Shown piece after piece: positions 1 to 10,970 of a stretch of DNA of 64,000 bases. This DNA comes from Xiphophorus maculatus (Eukaryota > Chordata > Actinopteri > Cyprinodontiformes > Poeciliidae), in the NCBI RefSeq assembly GCF_002775205.1, contig NC_036453.1, forward strand, positions 12,418,594 through 12,482,593, in the 5' to 3' direction. Made by a program: the position numbers and the translations under genes. The notes beneath the pieces were generated by a model. It did not search any database, was not told the DNA's origin, and saw only the letters and a list, made by a program, of their open reading frames with translations. How positions within the stretch are numbered: the first letter of the stretch is position 1; each line of letters begins with the position of its first letter.

Positions 1-898
1 TTAGTGCCAGTAAGAAATTCTCTGCTACATGGTAAGACTAGCCTTAAAGGCTAAGAAGCTAATAACTTTTACACTATTCGTCATGCTGCTACCTTTTTCA
101 AAATGCTGCATTTATTCTATTTTCACGTATAAAGTTAGAAGTTAGAGCAACTCTTAAATAATATTTTAGTCTTTTGACACATAAACCAATCAAATCACCT
201 GTAAAATTGGTAAAAATGACGTAGGACCGTTGACGGTTTCTGGCGTTACCAGCGCGGTTCTAGAACCTTCAGTTCACCATAGCAACAGTAACTATGGATG
301 GGGAAGCTCTAGCTGAGTTGGAAGGACGCCCTTTCTTCTTTTTAAATCCACCTTTGTTGGCTTCATCAGCTTCAAACTTACCCATCCGCCTCAACTGTTC
401 ATTGTTATGCAGATGAGGCCCAGTTAACTTGTCTCCCGCTAATCCAGATGGGATCAAAGAACTCGCCGACAGAAGATGGTCCTACATGAACAACTGGGCC
501 CAGTCTCTGAGAGAACAACGTGTTTTGGTTTGGTTCGCCCGGTCTGCATGGTGAGGAGGATGAATTTAACCAGGTGATGTTGGTTTCTACCTGCTGCCAT
601 TCCTGAAATTGTGCGACAGTGTAAGCTTCAAGAATTTACTGGCTGGAGCTTTTTCTCTGAGCATATATAAGCTTATGAAAGAGAGACTGCTGGCAGAACT
701 GGGACAGATTTAAAAGAAGAAAAAAAAAAACAGACAATAATTGTTGAAGTAATTGTGTGAAACACATCATCACACTGTAGCGAAGAAGTGGACTGATGCT
801 CTCTAGTGGTCGGGGCAGCTGGCGCAGATGACTTTTTTTAAAAATGTATCAATTTGGTCAAGAGAAGAAAAATGTTTAAAAAGCAAACACGTAAGAGG
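1..898. other. Intergenic sequence, left edge
   Basis: No gene could be recognised. The minus strand at 269-457 holds a 62-codon open frame with a basic KKKKGRP stretch and a GT-type donor-like site at its middle, but it matches no family I know and has an upstream in-frame stop. Short A-rich runs lie near 710-735. Confidence 0.5.
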
Positions 899-1004
899 AT
901 TAATACAATAGACCCTTTTCACATGACGTCACACAACTTCCGTTTTGGCTCGAAGCTGTGTATCCTTAGTTCCGGTGTACATAGTAAGTAATGATAAAGT
1001 TGTC

Positions 1005-1143
<139 letters not shown>

Positions 1144-1186
1144 TATAAATCTGACAGCATATGTTGATCAGACAGATCACCGGAGC

Positions 1187-1334
1187 ATGGAGTTTACACA
1201 GTCTCTAAAACATTTGCCTAAAATAAGATTTGAAGATATATCACGATTTGCAAACCAGTTCTCTCTGACAAAAAAATCTAAATTAGACAAAGGCTACAAA
1301 TTCTTCACCGAACAATACCTGTTTGACTATGAAG
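1187..1334 (+). pseudogene. Exon-like coding remnant inside the transposon
   Basis: An ATG at 1187 opens a frame of 49 codons plus one base that ends at a GGTAGGT donor site. The peptide is compositionally normal and contains KGYKFFTEQYL near its end. That pattern reminds me of the N-terminal part of proteins encoded by fish transposon-associated genes with YqaJ- or SWIM-type domains, but this is a recalled resemblance and weak. No matching second exon was found inside the element, so this is probably a leftover of an autonomous parent. Confidence 0.45.
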
Positions 1335-1849
1335 GTAGGTATTTTTGTTTTGCGTAACCGTTAGCTTAGCATTAGTGAATTTTGTTAGCTAGCTAACTAC
1401 GTGACATAACTGTTCCTTAACCAAACCTTTTTACTGTTTTTGAACTATAACGTTTTAGGCTCTAATCTTGATCAGATTATTAAATTATAGACTGGAGTTG
1501 CCACTCATCCCATAAAATAGGGATTTGTTTGTTATAAGCAGAGATGTCCGGTGCCGCCGCTGCTTTGTAATGCCTTTAATCGGACCACTTTTTCGGTAAC
1601 GAATAATCTAACGAGTTCGTATTTCAAATCCAGTAATCAGATTAAAGTTATTTATCCAAATCATTGCACATTAATATTTTCTTGTGTATTTATTTTTATT
1701 CCTTCTTTGCGTCTTTGGGAGAGACTCTGTGACAGTTAGCAGTGACAGAAACATGAACAGTGCATGGAGATGCGCATTTTGTTGCTGGAAAAACAGAAAT
1801 ATCGTCAAGCCCAACTGTTATTTGTGGCTTTTGTCTTGTTTTTATTTTC

Positions 1850-2235
1850 CATTAATACAGAAAACGAACCTCTAAACGTTACATCACTGACAGGCGGCGG
1901 TGTATATGTTTCCTAACTGTGGCTAAAGCTGCTGCTAGCTGGTTTACTCATGATCGGAAGCTGGTTCCTTTGAATACAGTTGGAGAATGGTAAATTGACA
2001 ATGACTGATAACGGTTATCTAACACGTAAACACCGTTTTATAAAACACAGAAAGTGAACCTCTAAACGTTACAGCGCTGACAGAGAGTATATTTTTCCTA
2101 AATGTGGCTAAAGCTGCTGCTAGGTGGTTTACTCTCCGATCGGAGGCTGTTTATTTTATACACAGATAGAGAATGGTGAATTTACAATGATTAGTAACAG
2201 CTATCTAACACTTAAATGCTGTTATTATTAAACTT
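1850..2235. repeat. Diverged tandem duplication, period about 190 bp
   Basis: Two copies share the motifs GAACCTCTAAACGTT, GTGGCTAAAGCTGCTGCTAG and TATCTAACAC at a spacing of about 190 bp. Substitutions and small indels separate the copies. The duplication lies wholly within the transposon at 910-2373. Confidence 0.8.
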
Positions 2236-2384
2236 ACCTTTTATTATATCCTTAAGATTATGAGAATGCGGGAAGTTTTCAGCTTGGTTCCCAAGGCAAA
2301 ATCACACCGGAAGTAAAGATACCCAGTTTTGAGTTATGGCGGCCATTGTCTGACGTCACTGTGAAAAGGGTCTATTAATACAAT

Positions 2385-3539
2385 CTTATTTCTAAAGATT
2401 CTTATACATAATATATTGTGAAGAAATTGCAAAAAATTTACTATTTTATATTTAAAAAATACTGGATAATTTGTTTTTTTTAAATAGTGAAACAAAAACA
2501 CAAAACTCAGTTTAAATTAATATATTTTTTAAAAATAAGAATAGCTAGTTTTCATTAAATATTTGTGGAAATTGTCTTTAATTTATGATTTGTTTTCCTA
2601 CAAGATAGCTCATGCCAAAAATAATACCATTCAGTTGTCATATTTTGATATATTCTGTGTCTAAATTTCAGCAGAAGATAATAGACAGTTGGATCAAGGC
2701 AGGACCTGGAAGTGCTTAAACCTGACATACACTGCAGGCGTGTTGACATGTGCTAAGAAGTTGAATGCTTTCTGGAAATAAACATGTTTTGGTCAGAGTA
2801 GACAATTGTTCAGAGGAGTCAAGGTAAGGCCTTTAAACTTAAGAACCATCTGTCAAGCATAGCGGTGTTGGCAACTAGCAATACTGTACATTGCTGTTTT
2901 GATGGAATAGTACAAAGTGGGTGGAATTACAAAAAGGAGGAAAACCTTCACATTCTTGAACTTCATCTCATAAACAGACGATGTTTCAACCGGACAGGAG
3001 GGGCAACTTGTAATCTGAAAGTTGTCGGGTTGATTCCATCTTCCTCTTGCTATGTTACTGAGCAAGGCACCTAATCCCAAATTCAATTCGAACTGAAAAA
3101 TACTTTATTGATCCGAAAGGATAATGAAATGTTGTTGTAGCTCATATTTATTCACATTCTTCAAAGAGTTATAATCCCAAATTGGCTACCAATGTGACTA
3201 TCAGTATTTGTGCAAATCTTAGTGGTCAGTATCACTAGTGCAACGTAATTTCTGAACTTTTAGAATAATCCCAAACAAACATCAGAGCTGGGTTTTAAAT
3301 GATACAACAGGCCACCATTAAGCTTCTGGAATCCCAAACTCCACCCGTTACCATGTTGGGAGTTTCTCAATGATGGCTAAAAGCCTGGCCTGTGGTAGGA
3401 AACTAAAACAATTACCTCCATTTCCATAATGCCAAGATAAATGGTCAAATGTCCAGCCTGAAGCTCGAGCTTGTAGAAAGAGTTTTTAAGGAGTGTATTT
3501 GTCATAAGGCATGGACTACTACAGAAAGCCTTTGCTGCT
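2385..3539. other. Intergenic, nothing recognised
   Basis: AT-rich sequence without long open frames of coding character. No RNA gene or clear repeat boundary was seen. Confidence 0.5.
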
Positions 3540-3955
3540 ATCCAGCACTCTTTAATAAATTTGAAACTTGCTCTTAATACAAATAAAAATAAATGCATGC
3601 ATTTTTCCAGATCCATAAAACCACAAAACGAAATGAAATAGAGCTAGTTTACACGTATAAGTGTCTTGGCACTTTGATCAACGACTCCCTCACTTTCAAA
3701 CTCCATGTGGAAAATCTCATAAAAAAGCTCAAATTAAAGTTGGGTTTTTATTTTCAAAATGTGTTGGGAGTATAGAGATATCTTGTACACAGTTGCTTCC
3801 TCACAATGTCTAAGGATGCTTGACTGTGTGTCTTCTTGAGCTTCATTTCAAACTGCAAAATGTCAACACACCACTGTGATTTCTACTCACGGCATGGACT
3901 GGCTGCCCAAACGAATTCCCACAGGTTAACTTTTATTCACAAGACCTTACCTTGA
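3540..3955 (+). mobile_element. LINE reverse-transcriptase C-terminal relic
   Basis: The plus frame around 3593-3775 contains YTYKCLGTLINDSLTFKLHV and KKLKLKLGFYF, which fits the region just after the reverse-transcriptase core of fish non-LTR retrotransposons. Later, in shifted frames, pieces resembling the usual 'HH..YSR.GW..L..RR' tail of these proteins occur to about 3955. Stops and frameshifts break it, so it is a dead fragment. Confidence 0.65.
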
Positions 3956-4998
3956 CTTCTGCCAGCCTATATCTGCACTGCAATTACGCTGAGAAATGTT
4001 CACTCAAACAGGGTTTCTAACTTGGTAGTTATGGGTGATTACTATGGCAATAATGAGCAGTAAGACAAATTACAGTGAAAAAAACGTTTTATTCCAGGTG
4101 AGGATCTTACGTTCCCTGAGATATTACAACCTTGTGCATCTAGACTGGCCATAACTAAATTATGACATTTATAGCTACCTTTGCTGTTTCCTCGTCATCT
4201 TGAGATACAGGACGTGCCAACATGACTGAAACACCACAGGGTTAGTGTTTGAAGCGAGTTTGTTCTCTGCCACATTCTCTATAACAGACTTTAGAGCCCA
4301 CGGTTTCTCATTAGAACAGGATCAGACTCTAATCTTCTCAAGAAATGCCCACTGTGCCGTTCACTGTTTTCTTTCTTTTATGTTCACCGTATCAAAACCT
4401 TAATGTGTCTTCCGCTATTTATCCCCATAAAAACTCCAGGTGAGGTCTCATTGTGATGAGCAGTCTAATTCCAGTCAGGGGCCAGTTTTCACCGTTCTCT
4501 TTCACAGCCAAACCTTTCTGTAGTCTGTAGTGCTTGAAATACTTGAAACAGAGTAAAAGTGAAGGTGGGTTTCATAAAAGTCGACCTACATACTTATTCC
4601 TTGACTTTATTCAATGGCATATTATGGCTATTGCAGATAGAAAAGGAAGAGTAGATTTCTGCCAAAAAACTCAGAAATATTCTAGAAAAAACAAGGAAAT
4701 TTCTGAGTTTGAAAAGTCAGATATTTGCTAGAGAATACATGGAAATTTTGAGATTAATGTCAGATATTTTCTTGAAAAAAAGTTTGAATTTGAATAGGCA
4801 AAACTTTAGACTTTTGAGGCTAAATGTCCAAATTGAAATTTTTCGATTTTTCAAACACATATGTCCATTTTTATTTTAGAAAATTTTTCAGATTAATTCC
4901 AAAAATTCTGAGTTTTCTTGGTGGAAATTTTCCCTTCCTTTTATTTTTATCTTCAGTGGCCCTTGTAGCTTTGACCTTTCCGCTAGAATAGGCATGTT
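3956..4998. other. Intergenic and presumed kcnj1 3' UTR
   Basis: This lies downstream of the minus-strand kcnj1 stop codon. A reverse-strand AATAAA is present at 4940-4945, 54 bases past the stop, and could serve as a polyadenylation signal. The stretch 4600-4920 is a degenerate A/T repeat with recurring GAAATTTCTGAG-type words. No other gene is seen. Confidence 0.45.
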
Positions 4999-6138
4999 TC
5001 ACATTTTTGTGACATCCACCGGCTCAGGAATGTCGATCACCTGGAAGCCCAGGTTGTCGATGCCCAGCTTCAGCTGGTTGATGTGGTTCTCCTTGTTGGG
5101 CGTCCTCTGGTCTACGTCCGTCTCAAAGCAGTGGACGCAGTGCGGCGTAGTAACTCGGACACTTTTGGAAAAGTTTGAGAAATCCACTCGATACTTTCCT
5201 GTTTTAGTGCGGGAGATGATGGGGAGGAAGCTGTAGCCCCACTGGATCTCCTGTGGGACGTACGAGGTTCGTACCTGGCATGATGAGCTGGTGGACTCTG
5301 CTGTCCCGTCTAAAAACACCACCAACTCAAAGTCCTGTAGGGGGAGAGTGTCAGCGGACAGCTCGTAGAATGGACTTGATCTGTTAATGACGTGGTAGAG
5401 TGTCAGCGGACAAACAAAGAATAAGTTATCCTTGCCAGCATCAACCATGAAGTCAACATCCACCTGATCAAGGATGATGGTCTCTCCATCTGGAGTGGTG
5501 GTCGTCCTCAGCAGCTTCCCATAAATCTGGCTTCCAATCAGTAAGGTCTTTCTAAGGTTGGCCACTCTAATAAGGAGACACAGACTTCCTTTCTTCAGAC
5601 AGATGACCGCTGTGTTGCTGAAGGTGACAGTCTTTGCCCTTTTCTTGGGCAAGGAGATCTTGGCCAGGATGATGCCACACATAAAGCAGTTGATGAAGAC
5701 GCCAACTAGAGATTGGATGATAATCAGAGCCACTGTGCCAGCACAGTGCCCAGTCAGCGCCCTGCCACCATAACCAATGGTGGTTTGTGTCTCTAGTGAG
5801 TACAGGAACGCTGTTGTGAGGCCATTAACATTGTCTATACAACGGACGTGCTCCTCTGTTTGGTTCTGCGCCGTCAGGTCCCCGTTGCTCTTTGCGATCC
5901 AGTACCACAACAGGCTGAACATGAACCAGCTGCCAGTGAAGGCAGCCACGAACAGGACGAGGACGAAGCGCCAGCGGATTTCCACGAAGGTGGTCCAGAA
6001 GTCCACCACGAAGGCGAAGTGGTTACTGTACTCAATGTTGCCAAACTCGATGTTGCAGTGTCCGTCTTTGGTGACCAAACGGCTTTTTCGGGTTCGGTGG
6101 CCAGGCGGCTGGATGTGACCCGGAAGCAGCTGGAACAT
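4999..6138 (-). CDS. kcnj1: Inward-rectifier potassium channel, KCNJ1 (ROMK/Kir1.1) type
   Basis: The 379-residue protein is a plasma-membrane K+ channel subunit that would work as a tetramer. It has two membrane helices (about 57-81 and 133-158) around a pore loop with the selectivity filter TIGYG at 120-124, then a long cytoplasmic domain with stretches shared with ROMK such as [12 protein letters not shown] and VRTSYVPQE. Asn150 in the second helix matches the weak-rectification Asn of ROMK. The C-terminus VTKM resembles the PDZ-type end of ROMK. The start was chosen because it aligns with the short ROMK2 start (MF...). A CTGCAG/CTCCAG acceptor-like site lies just upstream, so a 5' non-coding exon is likely. 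Val59 replaces the lysine of the WRYK pH-gating motif, which is unusual. An NQT sequon at 92-94 sits in the extracellular loop. The paralogue letter used in fish cannot be assigned. Confidence 0.93.
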   Translation of the reverse strand: MFQLLPGHIQPPGHRTRKSRLVTKDGHCNIEFGNIEYSNHFAFVVDFWTTFVEIRWRFVLVLFVAAFTGSWFMFSLLWYWIAKSNGDLTAQNQTEEHVRCIDNVNGLTTAFLYSLETQTTIGYGGRALTGHCAGTVALIIIQSLVGVFINCFMCGIILAKISLPKKRAKTVTFSNTAVICLKKGSLCLLIRVANLRKTLLIGSQIYGKLLRTTTTPDGETIILDQVDVDFMVDAGKDNLFFVCPLTLYHVINRSSPFYELSADTLPLQDFELVVFLDGTAESTSSSCQVRTSYVPQEIQWGYSFLPIISRTKTGKYRVDFSNFSKSVRVTTPHCVHCFETDVDQRTPNKENHINQLKLGIDNLGFQVIDIPEPVDVTKM

Positions 6139-7429
6139 TCTGGAGCTGCAGAAACAAATGCAGGATTAGTAATCAAACAATATCGATGAAGTATCAAAAC
6201 ATATCTTGTAATATCAGATGTAGAAAGAATAATTACTTGTATTCCCTCCACATCAATTAGACAATCTACCAAGTTTATATTTATATCACATTTCAGCAAC
6301 AAGGCAGTTCAAAGTGCTTGACATCATTTAGACAAAAGCATAAATTCATCCTAGTGTCAACAATTGGGTAAAACATTAGTAGACATGACTTTTTGTAAAG
6401 TTCCATCGTTAAAATCATCAATACACATAAAATATGTTGGTCAATTTTCTATTAATTATGGTTCCAAGGAAACTGAACAGGTGTAGTCTTGATTCAAAGG
6501 AACTCAAATGAACTTGCTACTTCAATGTAGCTTAAACAAAGCAAACATTCTTCTGAAAAGTAGTAAATAGAACTCTTATTTGAACTTTGCAATCACATTT
6601 TTGCATGGTTGCCAAACCCAAGTAGAAAAACATTGTTTGGTGTGTTTTATTGTTTTCAAATTATCATTCATGTACTAAAATTTGTATATAAATTACAATT
6701 TCTACTCAGAGTTTGGCATTTTCACATTCCAAGTCAGAAAATCAACTGGAAAACCTTCAGAAATTGGAATTAAAACTTGAAAAGTCAGAAGTTCTTCACC
6801 AGTTTTAATCTCTAAATCATATATGAATTATTGGCTTCTGTTGCTAATAGCAGTTAGCCTGGTCAATGAGAAAAGTTATTGATAATTTTCACAGGTTTTC
6901 CAGCTTGTAAGTGGAAAACAGTTTTGCTACCATTTCTGAGATCCCCAAAGACCATTGGAAGATTGTTTACAGAAATTCTAGTTAATAAATATTATGGTCC
7001 CATAAGTAATACTGGACTAGTATTAAAAAATTATGTTTATTTCCATCTTCTTGATGTTGGGGAAGTGTGATGTCAGCTATCGACCATAACAGCTATGTTA
7101 ATAGGAGTATATTTCTAATATTTTTGATCAAAGAAAAAGCTATATTTAAATTCAAAATTCAGAAATTGATAGCAAATTGAAATCAATATACCTGAATTGT
7201 TTCATACTTTTGGATAAAGTAGTAAAGCCAGACCTCTGCAAATGAACATGCACATTTTCTTCATCATTATAAGAGTGCATTTGTGTTACATATAAGTTCA
7301 GTTACTGAACAGAACAGTGGTTTGGTACTATTTCAAACCAAATGGTCCAGTTAAAGGCTCAAGACCATACATGAACCTGGCATGCTATAAAAAAATATAT
7401 TTATTATCTGAAGAGTTGCTTTATAATTT

Positions 7430-7461
7430 GGTGATATTACATCATGACATGTAATATCACC
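7430..7461. repeat. Perfect 13-bp inverted repeat, 6-bp loop
   Basis: The arms GGTGATATTACAT and ATGTAATATCACC are perfectly complementary around the loop CATGAC. It may be a tiny hairpin or the core of an old inverted-repeat element. Function is unknown. Confidence 0.8.
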
Positions 7462-8685
7462 ATGGTTTTGTCATAATTGTCAAACTGGAAACATTTCTTG
7501 TTATATATTGTTTTATTTCCTGTTACTAAAAACTTATGTTGTTCTTCTCAATGATTCCTGAAGCATGCACATACCATAAATGTTAAGTACACCTGTTTAT
7601 TCTACAAAACTTCTGTCATTGTTGAAAGATAATTTACCAATTAGCAGGTCAACAAACCTTGTCTTGCATTATTGTTCCTGCAGCAGCAGTTCGCTGGGAG
7701 TTTCAGTAAAGTTTGGACGTACCTGCTCAGTGAGACTTTGGGCCCGGCGTTCTCCTTGGATCTGCGCTAGAGCTTTGGACTCCCTTCCTTTTAGCTGGTG
7801 GCCATGGAGGCGTTGGAAAGATTTTAATCCACAGTGAAATTTCCTAATCCCAGCCACATGCCACCATGTACGGCGGCCTCATACAGCTGCAGGACTCCCG
7901 GTGGGCGACTCCCTTCATGGTTTTGACACTGTAAATGCCTGGTCAGGACGGGGAGGGACGAAAATTCTGGAAAACAGCCGACTGAATGCCTTCAGTGGGG
8001 TTTTCTTTGTTGGGGCAGTTGGTACGTCACTTGAGGCGACCGAAGTTGGCCGGCCCAAGCGCTCACGCTGTTTTTGTTTTCATTTCTTGAGAACATTTGG
8101 GATTTACAGGAGGCCACACAAAAGATCCCTCCAGTTGCATTTCATTCGGCCCCCTCCCCCAGTTCGAACCTCCAAGGTTGCCCCACATTTACATCAAAAT
8201 GAAGAGCTGCAGAGACACGGAGGCCCTCACTATGTCTCTTCTGCATGCCGCAGTTCTTACATCTGAGAACTGTGTTTCCATCTTCTGTTCGTCAGGGAAA
8301 TGTCTTAGATCTGTAAAATATACTTCCAGTGGTGTAAGTAAAGCAACAGGAGATGATTCAACTAGTTACGATTTAAAAAATAAAAAATTTCAACTAAACA
8401 GAAGTGAGATCTGTTCAGCAGGTGCATATTATGCACAAGAAATGTTTTTATTTCCACATTAATGCAAATGGGATACTATTTGGCTATGTTTTGTGGTTGT
8501 TTTTTTTTTGAAGAATTAACATTTTAAGTAATCAGACTGCTGCATCCTAAAAGCACAAAGTTGCATTAACACAGATCCTTCCTCTCTGCAGCTCTTATAC
8601 TCCACAACCATCACCGCTGCCAACAATCTTAACCAGTGTTTACATCTTTGCTGTTATTTGGACATCCTTTCTCATTTAAAATAAA

Positions 8686-8925
8686 GTCATAAAATGATCA
8701 GAATAAAGCCAAAATAATGTGAGAATAAAATCATAATATTATGAGAATAAAGCCGGGACGAAATCGTAATCTTTGTCTTTATTCTTGTGAAACTACAATT
8801 TGATTTTTTTATATGACTTTATTCTCATAATTCTATGACTTTATTCTTGTAATATTATGTTTATTTTTGATACTGTGACTTTATTCTCGCAATTATTTTT
8901 CTTATTTTCTTAGCGTGGCCCTAAT
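8686..8925. repeat. Palindromic fish repeat (AATAAAGTCATAA words)
   Basis: The left half repeats GAGAATAAAGTCATAA-type words and the right half carries their complement TGACTTTATTCTCATAA several times, making a long imperfect palindrome. It ends near a GTGGCCCTAATAC motif. This is typical of a high-copy fish inverted-repeat element, but I do not name the family. Confidence 0.65.
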
Positions 8926-9449
8926 ACTCTGCTATTGGTGCCAACAGAAGAAGAAAACTTTTACATTTTCTTTGTTAAACATCTTCATTCACAGTGGGCA
9001 TTTATTTATTTTTAACCTTTGTACGTGATCTATTTAACACCCACACAGCAGGTCCAACACCTGGGTGGCCTTCACCGTCTGAAACTTCTCTTTGTTCTAA
9101 CCTGCTAGCGGGCCTGTTTTCATACCTCAGAGATACAGGAGTGTGTTGGAGTGGTTTTAACAGCGTGCCTCACTCTTTTGCTGGTGAAATGCATTGTGAC
9201 ACAGGAAGCTCAGTTGGGGAGGAAGCGCAGCCTGATGGCTTTTGTGGCAAGTCACAACAAAAAACCACAATCAGGGCATACGCACAGAATCTTTCAGTGA
9301 CTTTGGATTTAACTCAAATAAAAGGACACCGTTTATTTCTAATTCTGCGCCGCACTTTTTAATTATAGAAGTTATTTCACTCTTGGTCGCATCTTTTGGG
9401 GGTGGGTGTTTTGTTACCTTTCTGGCAGCTGGAGGGCAGAAAGCAGTTT

Positions 9450-9612
9450 TTCTCTTCTGTCTGATGTAGCAGATGAGTCTGTATCTCCTTTCAGACAGTA
9501 ACAAAAAGAACAGATGATACCCAGGGTGGGTGCGGCCCTCAAAAATACCTTCTTTTGTAGTCGGCGAGTGTAAATGTCTTTGAGGGTATTGGTGTTGGTA
9601 ATCCCTCACCAC
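9450..9612 (-). mobile_element. Possible LINE C-terminal relic
   Basis: The minus strand, in more than one frame, contains NTLKDIYTRRLQKK and HPGYHLFFLLLSERRYR. The second piece resembles the 'LF.LLPSGRRYR' ending of fish non-LTR retrotransposon proteins. It is short and frameshifted, so confidence is low. Confidence 0.4.
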
Positions 9613-10970
9613 CTGCTGCAGGTCAGGAGGCTCTCTTTTCTAGATGAAAGTTGATGAGCAGGTGGTAAAAGAAGAGAGCTAGTTTTAGCTTCCTGAGGAG
9701 ATGAAGCTTCTGTTTGGCCTCTTGAAGTATCGGTCAAAATGTTGGGCAAAGGAACTTAAAGGTTCTCACGTTTCTTAAAGACCACAATAATATCCCTGGT
9801 TTCTTTATGCACTTAATTTTGTCTCATGCACATCATTATTCCAGTTGTCTCACTGTTTAAAGCAATAATTTTGTGTAAATTCGCTCGTCCTTTTCTTCTA
9901 ACTACAGTGGCTGTAACACACCGTCGTAGCTTTGACTACACTGCAGCCTGTCTCTGTGTTGACTGTGTGGCGTTCAGTTGTCTAATAAACTCACAAGATT
10001 TTAGCAAGTGTCAAAAAATATGTAGTTTTTTTTTCCAGTACTTTTTATTTCACCAGGAGAAAAATAAACTTATCAAGATTAAAAATATAATTTACAAACA
10101 TGCCCTGGGCCTGGCAGCAGTAGAAGAAGATAAAAATAAGACCTTTTCAACTTTTGGACATCAAGATACAACATATGAACCTAGTAAAACAAAACACGGA
10201 GACGTTTCCGTCTCCTTGGTCTTCAAGAGTCTTAAAACTAGCTGTAAAATAAATGCAACGTTAGCTAGGACAAACTCTAAAAGTGATTAAATGGATAAAT
10301 AGCGCCTTCTGGTGCACAGTTTCTGAAAAGCACTGTAGGTCAAAAGTGCAAAACATTATTTACAACGTAAATCCTCACAATATTAATGAAGTACCACTTT
10401 ATGGAGAATTTTTCTAACTGTCCTGTAATTAACTTCAACATCTTAACATACGAACCGTCACCATTTCTTTGAGCATTGTACTTTGGCATAATTTAAAGGA
10501 AACTGACACTCGTCAATATTTATCTGTGTAGAACGATGGACTCCTACAGTTTGGAAACGTCCTTACAACTCTTCCCAGAGTGACAACAGTTGTATTGCTG
10601 AAGTCGTTGTTGCTGGTTTTCCTTCTTGGTGTTATGGTGCAGCCCCTTTCTGCTGCTTTCACTTTTATGGATTTTAGCAAGAAAAAAAGTTCAGTTTTCG
10701 ACATAGAAGTTTTTAAATGACAATATTTGCTGTTCCTTTTACACAAGATTGTAAAGGTTTTGGTGCAACTGGCACTTTTGCACATGCCTGCAATGTTTGT
10801 TGGTTTGTCAGTCGTGATTTATATGCACTGAAAAAATTAAGAAAAAGGCATATAAATGTAAAAAAAAAAAAAAAAAACACGTGTTCCCTATATTTCCAAA
10901 GCTGGAGCGTCTTCCTTACAGGATACTGAATAAAAAAATAAGACTCGACTTTTCCTAATTGGAGCCGTTT

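Larger units (their letters stand above)
6139..10970. other. Intergenic between kcnj1 and foxred1
   Basis: No conserved coding exon was recognised. The interval probably holds the kcnj1 promoter and 5' non-coding exons, and the foxred1 3' end. It contains a hairpin (7430-7461), a palindromic repeat (8686-8925), a LINE-like relic (about 9450-9612) and an A-run at 10861-10877. Open frames at 7901-8266, 8994-9362 and 9826-10290 have no recognisable domain or splice context. Confidence 0.5.

Noticed and set aside
5558-6302. Antisense and alternate-frame ORFs over kcnj1
   Set aside because: They are shadows of the G+C-rich kcnj1 coding exon and have no family similarity.
8994-10290. ORFs of 122-154 codons between kcnj1 and foxred1
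   Set aside because: Cys/Phe/Lys-rich translations without domains, in AT-rich repeat-bearing sequence.
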